This document shows, piece after piece, positions 1 through 11,977 of a stretch of DNA of 64,000 bases; position 1 is the first letter of the stretch; every line of letters starts with the position of its first letter. Made by a program: the position numbers and the translations under genes. The notes beneath the pieces were generated by a model. The model had not been told where the DNA came from. It searched no databases and saw only the letters and a list, made by a program, of their open reading frames with translations. Source of the stretch: Atrina japonica (lineage: Eukaryota > Mollusca > Bivalvia > Pterioida > Pinnidae); NCBI GenBank assembly GCA_030159075.1, contig BROG01000041.1, forward strand, positions 2,058,001 through 2,122,000, given 5' to 3'.

Positions 1-1682
1 ATATCTTTATATCATTTTGAAATCTGATTTCCATACCACGTGGTTTGTATAATCTTGTTGACTAATGTCAGTTTGTGAGAATTTACACACTCCTACGAAC
101 CTGGCATGAAACTGCCGACATTTGTTGCGGAACAGAAAATGAATTCGATCTCGTTGTGACAGATAGCCATCATTAGTCAGTGGAAGATGCACCAAAATAG
201 ATTATCCCGTGTGTGTAAGGTTAAGAATAGCCTGGCTTGGAATAAACATAAAAACAAATGATTAAATTGGTTTGTGTCCAATAGTATTTTACAGTATATT
301 ACTGGGGTGACTTCATCATCTGACAGATACCAACATAACACCAATCTCTCTACGACAGCATAATTTCTATATGATGCAACATGTTACTGGTGGCAATTGT
401 TTCTGAAACATTGCAGTTATCGATATCGGAAAACAACAATATCTGAGTGCTGAAGTCATTGTAATGACAGAAAAGATTTGCAGAATGTATTGGAATGACG
501 TCACAATTACATTGTCTTCTTGTGGTAACGCCGATAATTGTAGTTTATTGAGAAAGAAAATTGGTTTTCTCAAAACGTGAAAAAGTTAAGTAAAGGATTG
601 AACAATAAATTGACTAGCATTCCATATATAACTTTATCTCGAATGCATCATGATCAATCAAATCACATAAAGGTTAAAGTTCTATAATGGAATAGGAATG
701 TGCACGTAATGGTCGTTTGTGAATCTGAGATACTAGATAGACAAACTGGAACGATATCTATATAAACTGCTCGCGTACTTTATCCATGATCATTTCGTCT
801 TTGGTTTACGATCCTATTACCAAGAGGGTATAACTAAAATCAAATAGTAAACAGTATATATTCCCTTGATGACATGCCCTCTTTATCCAGTCCTCTGTTG
901 AAATGTCGGAAGATTAATCTCAATACACACAGCATTGTTTTGATTTAATATGCGTAGCCAAAAGAGGAAAGTTTTATGAAAAAACAGAGACACCAATATT
1001 TGCCTGCGGGATCTTCCTTATTGAGTATAAACAGTTACTGAAATGGATTTGGGGTAAATTATGCATTCATTTCTCTTCAATCTCTACCCCGTAGAGGTTT
1101 ATACCAGATGGAGAAATTTATGTCATATATAGTTATCGATGAGTCATTCTGTGTAACGTATTTTTTCAGTCTCCTTTCTCTTTCTGAATGGCTAAAACTA
1201 TTTTGCTGATTCAACATATTGTAATACTAAAATATATATTATGTAATTTAATAAATGTTGTTTTTAAAGTGCAGACATTTTCTGAAGACTAATTGTCATG
1301 TAAAATACGCAAGAATTTTTTTTACATAGAAAAAGAAAACATAAAATTTGTGAAAAAAATTTGATGGCTTATAATGATGGCTTATAATGATGGGTTATAA
1401 TCATTTTCAAGAAATAAGTAAACATATAACAACACGGACCGTCGGAGTGTTTTTTATTTCTCTTTATTTACTAACTAATTTGTAAATCAAAATGAATCCC
1501 AATACATTCTCATTCATTTCTTATTTTCATATGATCTTGCAAAATCCAGTATTGATCTCACACTCAAACATTTCATGGCAACATACGTGTAATGCTTATA
1601 CGCAAACTCAACACACATGGACAATGGCATCTCGAAATCCTATGTGCCTGGTCAAGCTTTCTGTTCATTCATATAAATTTAG

Positions 1683-1860
1683 AACCCTTGTGGTGGTTTA
1701 GTGGTCGAACGTTCGATTCGCAAATGGTAGGTACCGGGTTCGATTCTCGGTACTGGATAATACCAAATACTTTTTAAATGGTAGTGGTTGTTTCTGTGGT
1801 ATACGAAGTAAAAGTCATTGGTCACGGGGCATGGCCAATAAAAACGTACCGTCACTGTAT
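1683..1860 (+). repeat. tRNA-headed SINE-like repeat
   Basis: The head contains an A-box-like TAGTGGTCGAACG and, 38 bases later, a B-box GGTTCGATTC, the internal RNA polymerase III promoter of tRNA-derived SINEs. The sequence does not fold into a proper tRNA and continues into a non-tRNA body. Confidence 0.6.
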
Positions 1861-2310
1861 TGGCCTCAATCCATAGTACAGGTCATATTCACAATGTGTG
1901 TGATACTTCACCTAAAGCTGGTGACATTTTCATAAAGTGAAAATTTTTCAGTGAGCAAAACATATGCATTGCAAGACAATACATAACGTACAAGATAGTG
2001 CTGATCATCTGTAGTATAAAATATTTTTTATTAATTGAATACTTCAAAATGGCGAATCTTATCCTAGTCGATATGGCGTTAGTGGAATATAATTTGAGGA
2101 TCTTGTCATGGCAGTGTTGCCTTGTTTTCACCGAAGACAGTGCGAACACTGGTATATATTGTCGTATAGCTGTTATTTACTGAATCTTACAAGTATTTTG
2201 TCGAGAAAACTGGCACTATTTCCTCGCTACCGGTTTATTACAAAAAATTCTTATGCTGTGGTGACTACAGACTACCTTATACGTTTCAAGATTGTTCTTT
2301 GACCAGATAT

Positions 2311-2523
2311 ATCTAAAGATATAAAATCTCAGATACAGAAGTGTAAATCATCAGGATGTCCAGGATACATAATTATATAGATCTGATGATATTTGACATA
2401 CAAAGGCCTCTGGAAATTCAGAGGTGGGATCAGGTGCAATGGAGGAGTAAACATCCCGATTGACTGGTCACACCCACCCTGAGTCCATAGTCAAATCAAA
2501 TGAAATATGTGAGGAAGAAATCC
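2311..2523 (+). repeat. Dispersed repeat R1, copy 1
   Basis: About 200 bases with the blocks CAGGATGTCCAGGATA, GGAGGAGTAAACATCCC and TGGTCACACCCA. The same order of blocks recurs at 18990-19150 and 48604-48835 in reverse and at 63811-64000 in the same orientation. Confidence 0.65.
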
Positions 2524-3176
2524 TCGTAACAATTGGTACGGAATGGATACGGGCTGGCCTAATTCACTGATTTATAGAAGAGTTCATTGTTTTAGAAGTT
2601 GGTGAGTTAATCAACTGACTTAAATAATTAAAACAGGTGTAAATGAATAAACATTTAATCATATAACGAGATAATGAGTGAAAGAAAGAGGGCGAGTGAA
2701 GAAGCACAAACTCCTTAACAAAGTTTATGAGTTATCGGTAATAATATCAATAACATCAAGTAGCTATATTAACAATAATTTCAATACATAAGTGATAAAA
2801 CCAATAAAAATGCAATATCAAGCGATGCGATCAGTGATATCACGTATCGTACCAATTACAACATCATCATGACATCATCAAAAGCAATGAAGATTTAAGA
2901 TGGCGCCGAATAAAAACCCTGCTACGTTCATGATAGTTTTAGGTGGAGTATCTGTAGTGGATACTACGTTGTTTATTAGGCAGCAATGATTGCTTGACAT
3001 CAGACATCTCAAGTTTGTGATAATTTGCTTACGACACAGTTGCTGATAACAATCAAGTTGTCGTTTTTGATTGATGTGATTCAGATAGGAATGCCAACAG
3101 GAAGTCGAGTAACTTACGATATACATGCAATTCATTAGAAAGTGAAATGCAATATTGTTTTACCTATTACATACAT

Positions 3177-3320
3177 ATATACATACATACATACATACAT
3201 ACATACATACATACATACATACATACATACATACATACATACATACATACATACATACATACATACATACATACATACATACATACATACATACATACAT
3301 ACATACATACATGCATGCAT
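3177..3320. repeat. (ACAT)n microsatellite
   Basis: About 35 copies of the tetranucleotide. The open frames across it on both strands are repeat artefacts. Confidence 0.97.
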
Positions 3321-4751
3321 GTGTGTTCGTCTGTGTCTCGATGTATGTAGGTATTCGTGTGACTATATCGTGTTTAAATCTATTTTCGCAAAAATAATTC
3401 TTTTTATTTATACATTTTGTAAATGAGTTTACCTTTTTTCAAACGTCGGATTCATTAGTATCATACCATTGGAGATGCTGTGAATGCTGTGGTTTTATAT
3501 TGTCTAGTTTATTGTAAATATGCGTTGTACGATTCGCTTTGCATAACTTTATCACAAATGTATAGATTAAGGAGAATATGAAAAGTTTTACGTAAAGTTC
3601 AAACTCTATTTTTATCATACAAAGGCGTGGAATATTGATTCACGTCATTATAGAATTTCGACCTTTTATTCACGTTATCAAACTAAAGGGATATCAAGGG
3701 AGATAAACCATTCGCCGAGATAATGTCATATGCCAGATGCATTCTTTATACACGTACTTATAAATGATTACTTGGTACATCATCTTATGCAATTATTGCT
3801 TTACAAATGTAAAAAATGTTTTTATTTTTGGAAAATATTGAGTTTTAAGTTAACCCCTTGTAGTTTTACAATTTTGTCATATAGAAAATATAAGATCATG
3901 AAAACATTGGCACCGAAATATCACTTTTAATTGCAAACATTTCTTGAACTGTCCAAAGCATGCTGGAATGGTATTAATGCTCATTATTACTTTGTATGGG
4001 GGGAATGGCTTATTCAGCTCTGTCACTTTTCATCTTAGTGTGGTATTACATCAAAGACGAGGAGTTTATTCTTGTTTCTCCAGATAATATGACGTCCTAA
4101 AGCGACAGGACACCTATCTAACAACAGTCAAGTGTTGTACGCTTACTAATCTATTACTTCCAATAATACCTTATAAATGCAATCTTTATTGTTGTGTTAA
4201 CCTCGTCTTTATACAAACCACTTATGTATTTCTTACGGATTCAATATCCATAAAATAAGTAGAATGCAATAAAGAAACTGTCAGATGAAAGATTTCCGCG
4301 TCGGATCCGCCAGGACAAGATGGGAATCAGTGGGTATCAATCATTACTCATTTTCTGTACATCAATCAAGACAGCATGATATTTGGATTCAAATATAATT
4401 GAGATACTGTGATCGTTTAAGGGTATTCCTCATTAGAGAATGTATAACAACTAGATTCTCATATATTTTGGATTCTTTACTTTATGAAAATTGAGGATTG
4501 AATGTAATGATCATAATATAATCGATAAAAAAACAAGTCATCGCAGACGATACTAATCCCCTCGCGGCAGATGAACGTTAATTATGAATTGAAAATGCCG
4601 AGACAAAGGGAATAACGGAAGCAAGAGTTACGGTTCTTGCACACTCCACTCCGCCTCGATGTGACCTTGACGTGTATGAACTTTGATGAAATTAGCATGC
4701 ATGGTTTGAGAGTTATGCTCCGGACGAATATAGTACGTGCGTACGGGCAGA

Positions 4752-4788
4752 TCCCTATATCCCCTCGGCGACTCGTCGTGAGGGGATA
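4752..4788. repeat. Short GC-rich hairpin
   Basis: TATCCCCTC and GAGGGGATA flank an 11-base loop, in a locally GC-rich patch downstream of the gene. No function recognised. Confidence 0.55.
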
Positions 4789-6331
4789 ATTACCGGTATT
4801 TTAACGGACCGTGACTCAAACCCTCATGAAATAAGTACATTAGATTCGCAATGAATTTCTCTATGAGCTCAGACGTTTACAACTTTTCTAAATGGTAATA
4901 CTGTATTTACACTGAATATTTACGAAACAAAAGGATGTGGCTGAACTGAAAGACTTCTTATGGTAAATTCGAATCCATATATAAGCACCCGAGATTGGCC
5001 GGTGTAAACAACCAGTGATATGATATGTCAAAATGCTCTATCTCCTTCAGTCCATCAACAAGCAAGTATATATTTCCAAAACACATAAAGCATTACATCG
5101 GCGCGATACATATAAAATTGGCGATAAATCATACGAAACATACCAGTATAATCTAAACCTACCATCAAAGTCAAAAATGCATTAATCTGATAGTAAAAAC
5201 TGGTATACTTTCGTCTTCATGTGTCTGTAGGGAATTAATCTATAATTTGGTTTTATTTCTGCATTGTTCTGTTCAATATACAAATTAAAGTAAATTATTC
5301 TGCCGTACACCGTCAGCATCCAATATATATTAGATAGGTTTTAAGCAGACATAAAGGAAGTATGAGATGAGGGTTATAGATATAGATTTTTTATCAGACA
5401 ATTTCTGGATTTATTTGGCTCCTTCATTTTTCTGTATTTTCCTTTAAGACAAACAACAAGTTATTTATTTATTTATTTTGTTGCTGGTTTCCATCACTCA
5501 ACGTTACTTTCTTCTTCATCTGGTGACAGCAACTTTCTAATGGTGAAGGGGTAAATCCATATACTCTTGAAAAAATCCGTTGGTATTACAAAACTCAGGA
5601 TCTGGGGATACTCCAACATGTACTGAATAGAAATGAAAGACAATGTCCTGTACTCATGGTTACAGTGGACCCTTTCAATAATTGAACATTATTTTAAGTA
5701 AGCATATATATCAGATAAAAGCATGCAGTATATACGAAAATATTTATTTCAAATTGGTGATTCTGATATAAATCAATTATAATTACAACAAAGTCATCAA
5801 CAAAGATAACACTACTGTGAAAACAAAATGACTTTCAGACACGATAACCATTAGCTTATTTACAATTACATATGGTAGGTTTGTGTCATACGCAAAATGC
5901 ATGACATCAATTATAGACAAAACTCAGAACATGATAAATTGCACAAATTTAAAAAAAAACAGATATTCCATATGACCTTGTAACAAAATTTTCAACGTTT
6001 GCTCTAAATGTATATACAATATATCTCTCTATATTTATAACTTATAGCATTTCATTTTATATATATACTCAAATTAAAGTAAAAAAATCTAATAATTTAA
6101 AGTGTATATTGATTCATGTCATGTTTTTTTTATTTGAACCAGTAAATATTTGGAATGTATGAACAAAACAAAAACATCTTCACGAAAAAAAGCATTTTTT
6201 TCCAACTAATAAACATGTAACGAAGTGAACTGACACGCAATAACCTGTAATCTACTAATTAAAATAGAATAACTGAGCTGCCGTTTACAACTAAATAATA
6301 TAATTCTATTTACTTAAAGAATTCAAAGCAG

Positions 6332-6335
<4 letters not shown>

Positions 6336-6413
<78 letters not shown>
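6336..6413. repeat. (AT)n microsatellite
   Basis: About 39 uninterrupted AT dinucleotides in the region downstream of the gene. Confidence 0.97.
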
Positions 6414-6414
<1 letters not shown>

Positions 6415-8684
6415 CGAAAACGAGTCTACCACAACTTATTCATCCATGTTTTCAACATTTTCCACATGCTTTAGATGTTTAAAAATCTTCTATTACTAGA
6501 CTCTGCCATTGTAGAAACTAAACCTCATATTCACGTAAATACAGAATTTAAATATTTCATAATTTAATCTGACCTGCTTATTCGAGCATACCTTTTATTT
6601 CTGCAGTAGAAACAATATCAGGTATCTGTGCATTTAAAGTTATTGAAATGCAGTAAAATATAATAGTACTTTATACTGGTGGATTATCTGTTATCTTGGG
6701 GTAATCATATTTCGTATAAGAATGACTTGTATTTACAGCAATGCCTTTTAATCTAGGCGTTGAAACATTTTAAACTATACAAAACCCAAAAGCACATCAA
6801 TTTACAGTAATGCGACAACACAACAACAATATATGTCTATACTGATAGTATTTAAGTGTCATTACAATTAAGTATATATCATACTGATTCATTTGATTTG
6901 GAAATTAAAAAAGAGCATTTATCAGTTAATTTACAAATTAAGCTTGATCAAAGAACGTTTACAACAAAATCGGTGTAATTGCAGACTTTGCTTGTTTTTG
7001 TTATCCCTATCCCAATAGCTACTTTCTGATTTAAAAATAAAAAGGTAGAAATGAATTATCGAGATTCGAAAATTATGCTGAATGTATAAAAATTCAAAAA
7101 TATTTCACAGGCGTGACGTCACGTTGTGACTCTATTCATAAACATAAGTTGTAACTTATTTCTAAATGTGCATTGATTGTTTTATTGTTCAATGACTGCT
7201 TTATTGTTCGATAATGATTTTGTATAAATAAATTGCTATTGAACAGTTTTGAAGATCTGCCCTTGTTTAAACGATTTATAAAGCAAGACGCTAAAATGCC
7301 AAGCTAAAATATCATTAAAATGTTGATGCAGTGTAGAACTAACTAAGACCTGATTCCAATTTTGATATATCGCTTTGAATAAATAAAATTCGACTATTTT
7401 CAGAATGAAATATTGCAATTTTAAAAATTAATTCAAATGATGCTTAATAGACATAAGTAGATTTTTTATACAAATGTTCATTTCCTGCCACAACAACGAT
7501 AGTCTGATACCATAAATAAGCACTATGAGGGTATTTAATGCAGCAAAAAACATTCCCAATATTGTGAGAGGTGAACAAAAATCATTTATATTCATTCTCT
7601 ATAAAACAAAACGTCTGTGAGATCCTTTTCCTAATTTTGTAACAAAGTCGATGAATGAATTAAGACTATGAATGATCTATCACAGGTTTTTCTTTAGGAA
7701 TTATACTTGTAAAACGTATCGATCAATACATTTCTAAATCTAGAAATTATCTATGAAGGCGTCACTATTTCTCAGATTCCATAGCAAATTGCCCAGCTAT
7801 TCTTGATGAGGATGTTCTTACACATTTAGACCATTCATTCTAGACATCTGTATACAATGAAAAAATAATGTGACATATAAGAAATGGTTTTCTGGAATTG
7901 TTAGACAATAAACTTCCTCATGATAATTCTTCCTTGAACCTTTATTTTACAATGACTATCACATGATACAACAACATACCTTGAAGAAGAAAATACTTCA
8001 ATATGAATACATATCAACTAAATAATATTCTAATGATGAATGAAATCATTCATAAAACAGTCAAACATGGCACTTTCATACTTTGTGAAATGAACAATAT
8101 TATGAAATTTTGTCTTACTGATTTTCTTTGATATTACCTACTTAATAATGAAAAATTTGTCCTTAGTCTGACCAAATACAACCCAGATTTTAACCAAGAT
8201 AGCATAATTACAAAAGACTTTTGGAGACCTTTAAATGAAATGGAATATTGCCTACATGTAAAACATTAATACTAAGAATTGTCACAAAAGTGTTGCATTG
8301 GCACTATCCAGTAAAGAGATAGTAATATCATAAACAAAAAATCAATATGAGAAACTAAAGGACAAAATGACTTTTAATTTTTATATTATGTATCACTTTA
8401 TCTGGACAGCATTTTTCTTTCTTGTTGTGCCATCTGGCTTAGATCTTCAACCAATCAAATTCCGTTTGGACAAAAAGGCACTTGTCTGTCATCGCCTCTT
8501 ACTGCCATGACCTCTCACCATGGTATAAATACTCTTTTGCTAAAAGCAACTTTGTATGTGATAAAGACTGTTTTCTGTTGTTAAATTTTCACTAGCGGAA
8601 GCTAAACACGGTTTGACTGACAAGCTCATCATTTAAGTAAATCCATCATTTTTAGATTGTGAATCTATTTTCATGAATAACATT

Positions 8685-9063
8685 TTTAATTTTGTCAAAT
8701 TGTTCTACTACTTTTTTATTACAATGTAATAGCTCAGTCAAATTCCACAAGGGATTCATGTTCTGATCACTGACGTACAAACAGGAATAGAGAATTTGGT
8801 AGACCACTCCAGTATAGGAACATTATCTTCTGAAAATAAAAAACTGATCAATGAGTACATCCTTTTTTCCTTTTTCTTTGTCCATGCCATCCTCAGGAGT
8901 AATCTTTAATTGAAGAAATCTTCTTCTTTTTACACTAATTTTCAATTTTGTGTAAGATTGTAGCATTTGCTTAAGGAAATGTTTTAAAGGCAGTATTTCA
9001 CTAATCATATTCTCATGTTTCCTATTGAGACGACAGTGGACGGAAAGAACATGTAATGCTGTG
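8685..9063 (-). other. Probable 3' UTR of the tetraspanin mRNA
   Basis: The sequence directly follows the TAA stop and has no further coding signal. A canonical AATAAA lies at 8715-8720 on the minus strand, about 345 bases after the stop, so cleavage near 8690-8705 is plausible. A longer 3' UTR using later signals cannot be excluded, because the next several kilobases are AT-rich with many similar hexamers. Confidence 0.35.
8715..8720 (-). promoter_or_regulatory. Candidate polyadenylation signal AATAAA
   Basis: This is the first canonical AATAAA I see on the minus strand after the tetraspanin stop codon. In DNA this AT-rich the hexamer arises often by chance, so it is only the nearest candidate. 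Confidence 0.35.
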
Positions 9064-9141
9064 TTACACTTCATCCTCATCAAATGTGTCCGACTTTTTA
9101 ACTCTTGCACAAAGGCAAAATGCAATAACAGATCCAACAAT
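9064..9141 (-). CDS. Tetraspanin exon L: end of TM4, C-terminal tail and stop
   Basis: This is the last coding exon, 25 codons plus TAA, entering in phase 0 after a TTTTTTCAG acceptor. It begins IVGSVIAFCLCARV, completing TM4, with two cysteines at the cytosolic face that are typical palmitoylation positions in tetraspanins. The tail KKSDTFDEDEV is acidic and ends EDEV, which fits a class III PDZ ligand (acidic residue at -2, hydrophobic residue at 0). That binding role is inference. The exon follows K, whose donor lies about 310 bases upstream in the direction of transcription; the intron between them carries the (GT)n tract. Confidence 0.93.
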   Translation of the reverse strand: MVGSVIAFCLCARVKKSDTFDEDEV

Positions 9142-9277
9142 CTGAAAAAAGCAAATATTGGTTTATTATAAAAAAAGCAAATATTGGTTTATTATATCTT
9201 CATCTCTAGGAAAAAGAAATCTTAATAAATTGTGTGTATGTACATATGTAATTGTATGAGGATGTCTGCATATCTGT

Positions 9278-9279
<2 letters not shown>

Positions 9280-9345
<66 letters not shown>
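9280..9345. repeat. (GT)n microsatellite in the K-L intron
   Basis: About 33 GT units ((CA)n on the transcribed strand) in the 316-base intron between exons K and L. CA-rich tracts can bind splicing regulators; no direct evidence here. Confidence 0.97.
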
Positions 9346-9352
<7 letters not shown>

Positions 9353-9457
9353 ATTGTGAGCAAGTACATGTATCAGGATGTCTTGTCTGTGTATGTGCAC
9401 ATATGCGTCAGTTTGTAATATTGCATGCATTTTATTAAAATGGCATGGCCAGCTTAC

Positions 9458-9541
9458 CAGGAATGAAGGTACTGCAAATGCTACTGCGCCTAAAATCAAT
9501 GCATATTGATCTATATATATCATCATTTTCTCGTAACATCC
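9458..9541 (-). CDS. Tetraspanin exon K: LEL GC motif and TM4
   Basis: The exon has 28 codons, phase 0 at both ends, acceptor CAACTTTCAG and donor GTAAGC. It opens GCYEKMMIYIDQ, the conserved Gly-Cys that closes the LEL and supplies the last disulfide cysteine. It then runs ALILGAVAFAVPSFL, the first part of TM4, which continues as IVGSVIAF in exon L. The residue order and phase agree with J and L, leaving little doubt. Confidence 0.95.
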
Positions 9542-11831
9542 CTGAAAGTTGAAACAAATATTTATGTTACTACTTGATTAAAAGTTACAGTAATGCAATA
9601 GTCAGTTTGAAATAGCACAGGCATAAAAGTCATAAAGTTTCTACATGACAGCATTCAAAAACTTAATTAATTTAAGTATACAAAGAATGACAATTTTTTT
9701 CGTAATCTTATTGTAATTTTTGTTGTGCTGTATAATTATTGTAAATCCATTTTATTTCGTAATAGATTAACTTTGGCGTAAATTCATGGGTGGTTTATAT
9801 TTGCTAATTCAAATATCTATTTGAAAATTTGAAATTTGAGAAAAATGAAAGCATGTATCCCAGCATTATGAATTCATTTTTGATGACCGTTGTAATTCCA
9901 GGTCTCAAAGGTTGTGTGTTGTCTTTATTTGTTTGAGTTTGATGTTTTTGTTTGCAAGTAAAAATATTCTTATTGAAATGCTTATATTATCAGCTGCAAT
10001 ACTGTAGAGAACCATAATCAAAATAGTAAAATTCATATAACCTGGCAGATTGGAGTCTTGTGGATCCATTCTGCAGTTGGACGAGTTTAAATTTTATATT
10101 ATGACGAATAATAAAGACTGGTTTTGTTGCCTCCCTAAGGGGGTCTTTATATACAAGTTTCATGTATTTAGTATGAAGTTACAGCGATATTTTAGCTTCA
10201 CGTGAGGTAATAGCACTATTACTCTATATACATACTTTTGTGTGTATCATAACTATCGATATGAAATATTTAAGATGGTACCCACAGTAGAAGTGTCAGA
10301 ATAGCAAATAAAATAACATGATTTTACCCAGATAACATTTTCAGATTGTTTTTTTTTCTTTTAAAATGTTTGCAGTATAAAAGTGAATGAAGATAGGAAA
10401 AGACAGTTCATTATTCAAAACACCAACATTTTTATAATAGAACTGAATTAGGAACTCTTTCTGAATGTAAAACAGAATGTGCAATGAATAGGACCAAAAC
10501 AGATCTGATCAAACATGAATTTTATTTGGTATGATTGCGACAATCCTTGCCTTCATATCATTATGTGTTACAGCACTGCGTTAAATGATACCTTTTAAGA
10601 TATTTGTCATCTATATATATAACTTTTAAGGTTTTATGAATTGAAATTCATGTTTGAATATTCATGTATGAATAGTAAATGGCGAACACTAGAATACAAA
10701 ATTATCATTCAAATACATGTCTCACAGAGACAAATAAATGTCTCTGCTTGGAATCAAACCTAGGACCCCTGAATTACAAATCTGGTGCTCTACCAATTAA
10801 GCTAAAGGGGTAACCCCACTAGCCAAGCTAGTAGAAACACCATTTAACCACTGCTACACATGTATTTGGTCACATTCTACAACCAGTCTATAACGCACTG
10901 TAGCATCATTTTGTCAACACTTATCCAAAAAGGAAAAGGAAAAGATTTTCATAAGATAATTTCTCCTTAAAAGTCATCTTTCACAAAGGTCAAAATTTTA
11001 TTTTTTCAAAACTTCTGTTTTAAAGGGACATTAGCTGTGTGTTTTTTTTAATTATTTTTACTACTTAGATTGATATACAATGACAAAAACAGATCTACAC
11101 AGGCATAACAATTATTAAAGTCCTATATATTTTGTGACAATTGCTTGAGAAACCCAGTTGGGCACTTTTTACTTGCAATTGATTAAATCAACCTTTCTTT
11201 TTGTATATGCATACCAGACTGGACCTGACCTTATCTTCACAATATATATAGGAATATACGATTGTTTATGCTTGTGTATAGCACTTATTTGTTATTGTAC
11301 AACATGTACAAGTAATAAAAGTAAAAAAAATTGAAATAAGTTTTTTTGGTAAACACAGCTAATGCCCCTTAAATACTCATATATTAAATCGACGATGCTT
11401 AAATATCCAAATACTTAACTCAGAAACACTATGAGATGTTTAACACATCTACCCCTAAACAATCAATAGACTATACCTAAATCATTTATATTCAAAAATA
11501 AATTTTCTGTATTCATTACAGTTCTTGGTCTTAAACTACAGTAAATAATAATTTACAATAAACATCAATCCACAATCACACTGATAATGGAAAAATACAA
11601 GTCTCAATATTATTTCGCTACATATCTGACTATGTCTCTAAATGTATTTACAGTCAATTTCTTTGATTAACTGTTTTACATAAACAAACTCTGAAAATCA
11701 ACACGACATATCAAATGCGCCATTCTCATATATATTTCTAATCTTGTTGTCCTGGGTATTTGTGATGGTATCAGAAATATTACCCTCATATTGCCAACAT
11801 ACAATTTTACTGTAAGATAATATATACTCAC
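9542..11831 (-). other. Intron between exons J and K
   Basis: This 2.3-kb intron contains no coding segment that I can support. It holds a tRNA-headed SINE-like repeat at 10746-10812 and is otherwise AT-rich single-copy-looking sequence. Confidence 0.85.
10746..10812 (-). repeat. tRNA-headed SINE-like repeat
   Basis: On the minus strand it has an A box TAGCTTAATTGGTAGAGC and a B box GGTTTGATTCC with spacing like a tRNA. The acceptor-stem halves (CCCCTT and AGAGAC) do not pair, so this is a SINE head or tRNA pseudogene rather than a functional tRNA. Confidence 0.6.
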
Positions 11832-11977
11832 AACAACATGCATATGGTCATTTTTATGGTTTTTCGGCATGTCCTTTCCTGGGCCATAATTTGGTGGTCC
11901 AACAACTACAGTATTTCCTTGGCAGATAAGTTTGTCCATACCCTCCTTGCAACAACTGTCTGGTACCATTGGGTACT
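11832..11977 (-). CDS. Tetraspanin exon J: PDSCC part of the large extracellular loop
   Basis: The 146-base exon enters in phase 1 (its first two bases AG complete a Lys codon with the A left by exon I or I') and leaves in phase 0 at GTGAGT. It reads YPMVPDSCCKEGMDKLICQG, then a Gly/Pro-rich stretch PPNYGPGKDMPKNHKNDHM ending HVV. PDSCC is the second tetraspanin signature of the LEL, and the Cys of LIC is the extra cysteine of six-cysteine LELs. The Lys/Asn/His-rich end leads directly into GC of exon K. Both versions of the upstream duplicated exon fit this acceptor. Confidence 0.95.

Larger units (their letters stand above)
1..8684. other. Region downstream of the tetraspanin gene, no gene seen
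   Basis: This AT-rich sequence has no open frame that resembles a protein. It holds a tRNA-headed SINE-like repeat (1683-1860), a dispersed-repeat copy (2311-2523), an (ACAT)n array (3177-3320), a short GC-rich hairpin (4752-4788) and an (AT)n tract (6336-6413). Frames at 1889-2149 and 2878-3135 are not supported by composition or splice context. Confidence 0.8.

Noticed and set aside
10746..10812. Possible functional tRNA gene
   Set aside because: A and B boxes are present but the acceptor stem does not pair and the sequence continues as a repeat.
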